In this document: piece after piece, positions 12,404 through 16,731 of the stretch
Layout: every line of letters begins with the position of its first letter
Numbering within the stretch: the first letter of the stretch is position 1
Origin: an uncultured Lachnospiraceae bacterium
GTDB lineage: Bacteria; Bacillota; Clostridia; Lachnospirales; Lachnospiraceae
Reading direction: 5' to 3'
Assembly (NCBI GenBank): GCA_910579275.1
Contig: CAJTTO010000064.1
Coordinates: 1 to 16,731, forward strand
Length of the DNA stretch: 16,731 nucleotides
Program-made: the position numbers and the translations under genes
The notes under the pieces: model-generated
Told to the model about the DNA's origin: nothing
The model's input: only the letters and a program-made list of their open reading frames with translations
Databases searched by the model: none

Positions 12404-13324
12404 ATGAGATTAATAACACGTTCTGACTTTGATGGTCTTGCCTGTGGCGCCCTCTTGAAGGAGGCTGGAATTATTGATCATTGGAAATTCGCACACCCGA
12501 AGGATTTACAGGATGGACTGGTGGAGGTGACAGAAGACGACTGCCTTGCCAATGTCCCTTACGTAGAGGGATGCGGACTATGGTTTGACCACCATTCCAG
12601 CGAACACGAAAGACTTCAGCTGGAAGGAAAATATAAAGGTGAGAGCCGCATTACACCATCCTGCGCACGCATTATATATGAGTATTATGGCGGAAGGGAG
12701 CGTTTCCCCCAGTTTGACGATATGATGATTGCCGTTGACAAAGTGGATTCCGGCAACCTCACCATTGATGAAATCCAGCATCCCACGGGATGGATTCTTG
12801 TCGGTTTTCTGATGGACCCCCGTACCGGTCTGGGACGCTGGAGAAATTTCACCATCTCCAATTATCAGCTGATGGAAAAATTAATCGACGCATGCCGCAC
12901 CATGTCCACCGACGAAATTCTTGCCCTCCCTGACGTCAAGGAACGTATTGATGTCTATTTTGAGCAGAATGAAAAATTTATGGAAATGGTCAAGAAGCAT
13001 ACACGCGTGGACGGCAACCTGATTATTTCTGACCTCAGGGGTGTTGACCCGATTTACTCCGGAAACCGGTTCCTGATTTACAGTATGTATCCGAAGCAGA
13101 ACATTTCCGCATGGATTGTAAGCGGCCGCGGGGGTGCCGGATGCAGCGCCGCATGCGGCTACAGTGTCCTCAACAAGACTTCCAACGTGGATGTCGGCAG
13201 TCTGATGCTTAAGTATGGCGGAGGTGGTCACAAAAAGGTCGGGACATGTCAGTTTACTGATGAAACGATGGAAGAACAACTGCCAAAGCTGCTCGCAGAG
13301 TTTTCCGCACTGGCAAATACATAA
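12404..13324 (+). CDS. DHH/DHHA1-family phosphoesterase-like protein
   Basis: A 306-residue cytoplasmic protein of the DHH superfamily (nanoRNase, c-di-AMP phosphodiesterase and exopolyphosphatase relatives). Metal-binding motifs are SDFDGLACG (residues 7-15), the namesake DHH in WFDHHSSE (60-67) and VDKVDSGNL (111-119). The C-terminal DHHA1 domain has KYGGGGHKKVGTCQF (270-284), a GGGH-type substrate loop. This is a full set of catalytic motifs, so it should be an active manganese phosphoesterase. The substrate cannot be fixed, since the branch is not clearly NrnA- or GdpP-like. There are no membrane or PAS segments. AGGAGG lies 6 nt before ATG 12404. It is the only plus-strand gene, single, with its own promoter, and ends at the shared terminator 52 nt past the stop. 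Confidence 0.87.
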   Translation: MRLITRSDFDGLACGALLKEAGIIDHWKFAHPKDLQDGLVEVTEDDCLANVPYVEGCGLWFDHHSSEHERLQLEGKYKGESRITPSCARIIYEYYGGRERFPQFDDMMIAVDKVDSGNLTIDEIQHPTGWILVGFLMDPRTGLGRWRNFTISNYQLMEKLIDACRTMSTDEILALPDVKERIDVYFEQNEKFMEMVKKHTRVDGNLIISDLRGVDPIYSGNRFLIYSMYPKQNISAWIVSGRGGAGCSAACGYSVLNKTSNVDVGSLMLKYGGGGHKKVGTCQFTDETMEEQLPKLLAEFSALANT

Positions 13325-13374
13325 TACGGCATCCTCAGTTTACCGGAATATTTCATTTGGATGCCCGTGCACTC

Positions 13375-13415
13375 AAAAAGCGCTTCGCCTAACTGCGAAG
13401 CGCTTTCTTTCTTTC
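13375..13415. terminator. Bidirectional intrinsic terminator shared by the DHH and response-regulator genes
   Basis: A perfect 12-bp stem (AAAGCGCTTCGC at 13377-13388 with GCGAAGCGCTTT at 13395-13406) has a 6-nt loop. Plus-strand reading ends in CTTTCTTTCTTTC; minus-strand reading ends in CTTTTTG. It serves two convergent genes. The arm at 13395-13406 is also the last sense codons of the response regulator, and the stop codon lies in the loop. Confidence 0.9.
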
Positions 13416-14132
13416 AAAGAATGCATGAACAGACTGCTTTATCTCCTCGGGCGGCATCGTCTTTAATAAATAGCCGTCCGGCTTGAGCGACATTACCTGC
13501 ATTACGCTTTCCTTATCCCCCTTGCTTATGAGGAACATTACCGGAATATCGGCAAATTCTGTCTCACTGCGGATCATCTCAAGTACCTGTTTTCCATCAA
13601 CAATCGGCATCTCATAGTCAAGGAGCACCAAGTCCGGTCTGTTTGTCGAGAGGTACTTAATTGCCATGGCGCCGGAGTTCGCAAGTATTACCTGATACTT
13701 ATCCTCGAGCCACCCCTTTACATTCCTAAGCATTGCGCCGGAATCATCAACCACAAGAATCTTCTTTTTATTCTGTTTTCCGAACGCCTTTAAATAAGAA
13801 TCAATCGCCTCGGAAACTTCGTTGACATTGACTGGACGAGGAAATTCTTTCTGTATCAGGTGTATTGGAATTATTTTCATGATTTCAGCGATTTCCTGTG
13901 TGTCACCTGTCACAAAAATAGGAACATCTTCTTCAACTGCCTTGTCCTTGAGATATGTAAGTCCCTGGCTCAATTTTAGAAGTTCTTCATCCGCAAAGAT
14001 AAATATTAAATCAATGATTTCCTTTATTTGGTTCAGAGAATCCGGATTTGCATGCGTATTTATGACCCTGCAGTCCACTTCCTCAAGTCTCTCCTGGAGG
14101 GAAACAAGCAAATAGCTTTGAACCTCCGACAC
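13389..14132 (-). CDS. Two-receiver response regulator (N-terminal pseudo-receiver)
   Basis: The readable frame gives 247 residues. Residues about 1-118 form a degenerate receiver (VINTHANPDS, DLIFIFADEELL, PIFVTGD, PRPVNVNEV). Residues 122-240 form a proper receiver with ILVVDDSG (Asp129/Asp130), phospho-acceptor Asp172 in LLDYEMP and Lys224 in GYLLKT. The switch Thr/Ser position appears to be Ile202 in FLISKGD. No DNA-binding or enzyme domain is attached, so output is by protein contact. It lies directly after the hybrid kinase, its likely partner. GTG 14132 is only the first usable start: the good ribosome site serves an ATG at 14150 followed by TAA, and residues NILIV before the GTG would complete the missing first strand. 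The N-terminus may therefore be truncated, or read by re-initiation. Confidence 0.82.
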   Translation of the reverse strand: MSEVQSYLLVSLQERLEEVDCRVINTHANPDSLNQIKEIIDLIFIFADEELLKLSQGLTYLKDKAVEEDVPIFVTGDTQEIAEIMKIIPIHLIQKEFPRPVNVNEVSEAIDSYLKAFGKQNKKKILVVDDSGAMLRNVKGWLEDKYQVILANSGAMAIKYLSTNRPDLVLLDYEMPIVDGKQVLEMIRSETEFADIPVMFLISKGDKESVMQVMSLKPDGYLLKTMPPEEIKQSVHAFFERKKALRS

Positions 14133-14144
14133 GATTAATATATT

Positions 14145-14164
14145 TTACATAATACTTTCTCCCT
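14145..14164 (-). other. Start-stop element (ribosome site + ATG-TAA) before the response regulator
   Basis: On the minus strand AGGGAG (14159-14164) stands 8 nt before an ATG (14148-14150) that is followed at once by TAA (14145-14147). The frame then continues as AAT ATA TTA ATC GTG into the regulator. The ATG is in frame with the regulator, so a single change in the second codon (for example AAA to TAA) would explain it. No other ribosome site precedes the GTG at 14132. Confidence 0.8.
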
Positions 14165-14174
14165 TTAGCATACT

Positions 14175-16731
14175 CTAAATTTGTTCCAGCACTTCTATCA
14201 TCTTTTTTCCTGTATTCATTACGTCCTCCATGGCGACGTCTGCAACATATGCCCGCAGTTCCTCCATATATGAGCCAAGTTCCTCCGGAAGCCGGTATTC
14301 CTCAAGCTCCGCAAGCGCTGCATCCGCCCCGTCAAGGTCAAAACTGTCCATAGCTGCATTCAGCTTATCAAGCGCTTCAACAATCTCCGCCTTTGGCACT
14401 TCCCTCTTGTCCTGTTCATTTGCCTTTCCATATGGCTCCAATATTGGCTTGTAGCTTCTGTACAGCTCCAGAACTGATGGTGTTTCCCTTGTAATCGTCT
14501 CCACATCCTCTGCGTTTCCGCACTGTTCCATCTTATAAAACAGCTCGGATAACGCCAACGCTCCAATCATGCGTGCCGTATTTTTAAGTGCATGTACCTC
14601 TATAGTATAATCGCGAATCATTCCATCTGCAAGACATTTTTCAATTTTTGTCGACTTCAGGTCGATTAATTTATAGAAATCGCCAAGCAGACTCATAAAC
14701 AGCTCTCTGCTTCCGGAATTTTTAATCCCCTCGGCAACGTCCAGCCCCTCAATGACCGGAAGTTCCTCCTGCGCCGTTCCCTGTTCTCTCACAGCGACAG
14801 GCGCTGATGTTTTATGTACCAGCTCCTTCGGAAGCCACGCACGTATCTTACTGCAAATATCTTTCAGCTCAATCGGTTTCGGCACAAAGTCATTCATCCC
14901 TGCTTCCTGAAATGTTTCCCGCGCCCCCATCACGGCATTCGCCGTCAAGGCAATGATCGGCATCTGCTGAAGATAGGCATCCTCAATCCGCCTGATATTC
15001 TGCGTAGTCTCAACTCCGTCCATCACAGGCATCATATGATCCATAAAGACGATATGGTATTTCTTTTGCTGTACCATCTCAATCGCTTTCTTTCCCGAGT
15101 TCGCTGTGTCAATGTTCATCTGCAATGGCTGAAGCAGGCCTCTTGCAACTTTCAGATTCATCTCATTGTCGTCCACAATCAAAACCTGTGCGTCAGGCGC
15201 CGTAAAGTTCATTATATCATCCGTCTCAGCAAAGACCGCGGTCGTCTCATGGTTAATCACCTGACAGAAATTCAGCGTATACAATGGTTTGTTGACAACT
15301 GTCACTTGCTCATCCCACACGGCCTCCCGCATCGGATTCTGCAGCACACACAGCTCTGTTCCGTTTGCGGCAAAGTATTCCTCGATGGAATCTTTCAACC
15401 CCTGATATACAGCTTCATCCACAAAGAAGAAATCCACCTTATCATTGCGTTCCTTAGCTTCATAGCAGTCCACATACCTTAACCCGTATCCATACGCCAG
15501 ATTTTTAAGCTGATCCAGACTGCATTTGTCGTTCATATGCCCGCTCACTATCAGCGGTTCATGGGTCACGGCATCCGCATTGACAATTGCCGCTTTCTGA
15601 TCCCCAATGACCTTTTGCGGAATATTGAAATAAAACTTACTTCCCTTCCCATATTCGCTCGCCACATGAATCTGTCCGCCCATATTTTCCACAAGTTGTT
15701 TCGAAATCGCAAGACCGAGTCCTGTTCCTTCCTTGTTTCTGTTTTTCTTTGTATCCACCTGCTGGAACGAGCCAAATAGTTTATCCAAATCATCGGGCTT
15801 GATGCCCTGACCGGAATCTTCAACGGAAATCTCCAGATTGACCATATCCGGTTCCTGCAACTGTGCCATATGTATAGACAGCTTTACAAATCCGGCCTCT
15901 GTAAACTTGATTGCATTGTTGGCAATATTGATAATCACCTGTCGAATGCGCAGGGCGTCACCATACATTTTATGCGGCAGATTCCTGTCAATGTCAAAAA
16001 TCAACTCTACCGGCTTATCCGCAATCCTGTTTAAGAAAATCATACTCAGGTCGCTGATCATGGACATCGGTTCGTATTCCTCCGCTATGATTTCAAGCTT
16101 TCCGGACTCTATTTTAGAGAAATCAAGGATATCATTAATAATTGTAAGCAGCGATGCTCCCGAATTCTTAATGTTCATCAGATACCCTCTGTCCTGATCA
16201 GACAGGTCACTCCGGAGCAGTATCTCAGTCATGCCCACAATGGCATTCATTGGCGTCCTGATTTCATGGGACATATTCGAGAGGAAATTGGATTTTGACT
16301 CGTTTGCCTCCTCCGCGCGATATTTTGCCTCCTTCAGCTCCTGCATCATGTTATAGCTCTTTGTCACATTCAGCAAAATCAGGCAGTAGCCCCTTACTTT
16401 TTCCTTGATAACCAGCTCTTTTATAAATTTCTCGTAATGATTCTCACCAATTACAATCTGCGTTTCCTCGGTCAGGAACAGCTGCGTCAGTTTCTCGGAA
16501 AGTTTCTCTCCCTTGTGGATTTCCGAAAGCTCGGAAAATTGTTCTTTTGCAAACTTGTTCGCATCAAGATATCCATATGCTTTGTCGACAATCATGAACA
16601 CTGCGTCATAATTCTCAATCACCCAGCCCCGTCCAATATCAAGAACATTGAAAATATCCCCTTCCACAACACTTAAAAGAACACGAGGCATTTGGGAGGG
16701 GTAAACTGCTAATTTCTCTCCAATTCGACAA
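14175..16731 (-). CDS. Hybrid sensor histidine kinase (PAS-HisKA-HATPase-REC-REC-HPt), 5' end cut by window edge
   Basis: The frame stays open to the window edge, so the protein is at least 851 residues. Numbers here count from an internal Met at 16691. The start (GDIFNVLDIGRGWVIEN) looks like the linker after a 7TM sensor region, followed by a PAS-like domain (30-110). HisKA has SHEIRTP (His142). HATPase has NIANNAIKF, DSGQGI (292-297) and GTGLGLA (322-328). A degenerate receiver (378-480) lacks the acceptor Asp. An intact receiver (502-620) has VDDNE, Asp551 in FMDHMMP, Thr583 and Lys605. The HPt domain has His700 in EVHALKNTARMIGA, then a helical tail. All phosphorelay residues are present, so a His-Asp-His relay to the downstream regulator is likely. 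No ribosome site precedes the Met at 16691. The stop is 24 nt before the regulator's ATG. Confidence 0.93.
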   Translation of the reverse strand, partial: CRIGEKLAVYPSQMPRVLLSVVEGDIFNVLDIGRGWVIENYDAVFMIVDKAYGYLDANKFAKEQFSELSEIHKGEKLSEKLTQLFLTEETQIVIGENHYEKFIKELVIKEKVRGYCLILLNVTKSYNMMQELKEAKYRAEEANESKSNFLSNMSHEIRTPMNAIVGMTEILLRSDLSDQDRGYLMNIKNSGASLLTIINDILDFSKIESGKLEIIAEEYEPMSMISDLSMIFLNRIADKPVELIFDIDRNLPHKMYGDALRIRQVIINIANNAIKFTEAGFVKLSIHMAQLQEPDMVNLEISVEDSGQGIKPDDLDKLFGSFQQVDTKKNRNKEGTGLGLAISKQLVENMGGQIHVASEYGKGSKFYFNIPQKVIGDQKAAIVNADAVTHEPLIVSGHMNDKCSLDQLKNLAYGYGLRYVDCYEAKERNDKVDFFFVDEAVYQGLKDSIEEYFAANGTELCVLQNPMREAVWDEQVTVVNKPLYTLNFCQVINHETTAVFAETDDIMNFTAPDAQVLIVDDNEMNLKVARGLLQPLQMNIDTANSGKKAIEMVQQKKYHIVFMDHMMPVMDGVETTQNIRRIEDAYLQQMPIIALTANAVMGARETFQEAGMNDFVPKPIELKDICSKIRAWLPKELVHKTSAPVAVREQGTAQEELPVIEGLDVAEGIKNSGSRELFMSLLGDFYKLIDLKSTKIEKCLADGMIRDYTIEVHALKNTARMIGALALSELFYKMEQCGNAEDVETITRETPSVLELYRSYKPILEPYGKANEQDKREVPKAEIVEALDKLNAAMDSFDLDGADAALAELEEYRLPEELGSYMEELRAYVADVAMEDVMNTGKKMIEVLEQI

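Noticed and set aside
1..16731. CRISPR array, insertion sequence, phage or integrated element
   Set aside because: No regularly spaced direct repeats, transposase, integrase or phage structural genes were seen. The truncated tRNA at the left edge is cut by the window, and no attachment-site duplication was found.

Overview
The window looks like chromosomal DNA from a member of the Clostridia, most probably a gut-type Lachnospiraceae. This rests on the recognisable proteins: a PBP-like/GGDEF fusion, a hybrid histidine kinase with a 7TM-type linker, a LuxS, a clostridial NUDIX protein of the IDI/YfcD type, and a secreted GFGC/THS cysteine hydrolase. Strong AGGAGG-type ribosome sites and TTGAAA-17-TATAAT promoters fit the same group. 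No phage, transposon, CRISPR or resistance island is visible. Genes are dense, nearly all on the minus strand, and no gene-free stretch exceeds about 225 bases.

Region 1 (1-3880, minus strand) starts with the 5' part of a tRNA-Glu(CTC) that has its own promoter and a phased A-tract array. Reading in the direction of transcription, a likely operon then runs: MGMT-like protein, ABC/SMC-type ATPase, NifX-like protein with a His/Cys-rich tail, SpoU-type RNA methyltransferase, small PAS protein, acylphosphatase and Dabb-domain protein. A hairpin after the methyltransferase may split this unit.

Region 2 (3920-5965) is a two-gene sensor module: a BlaI/MecI-type repressor overlapping by 4 nt an M56 (BlaR1-like) membrane metalloprotease. 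The outer domain of the protease carries paired Cys/His clusters and an SH3-like end rather than a beta-lactam sensor. Two near-identical 16-bp dyads cover and flank its promoter.

Region 3 (5982-9860) holds, in transcription order, a PBP-like/GGDEF diguanylate cyclase, a translationally coupled secreted hydrolase, luxS, and an unrecognised protein built of two repeats that ends at a strong terminator.

Region 4 (9905-12272) contains a hypoxanthine/uracil-DNA glycosylase, an unrecognised 228-residue protein, a Fur-family regulator and a NUDIX hydrolase. A divergent intergenic region with two good promoters separates it from the only plus-strand gene, a DHH/DHHA1 phosphoesterase-like protein (12404-13324).

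Region 5 (13375-16731) is a two-component pair on the minus strand, converging on the DHH gene at a shared bidirectional terminator. A hybrid histidine kinase (cut by the window edge) is followed by a two-receiver response regulator. The proper ribosome site of the regulator points to an ATG that is followed at once by a TAA stop. This start-stop arrangement is the most striking oddity in the window. The other items worth a second look are the BlaI-type operator pair with its unusual sensor, the coupling of a c-di-GMP enzyme to a secreted hydrolase ahead of luxS, and the two-repeat SIPPQ protein.
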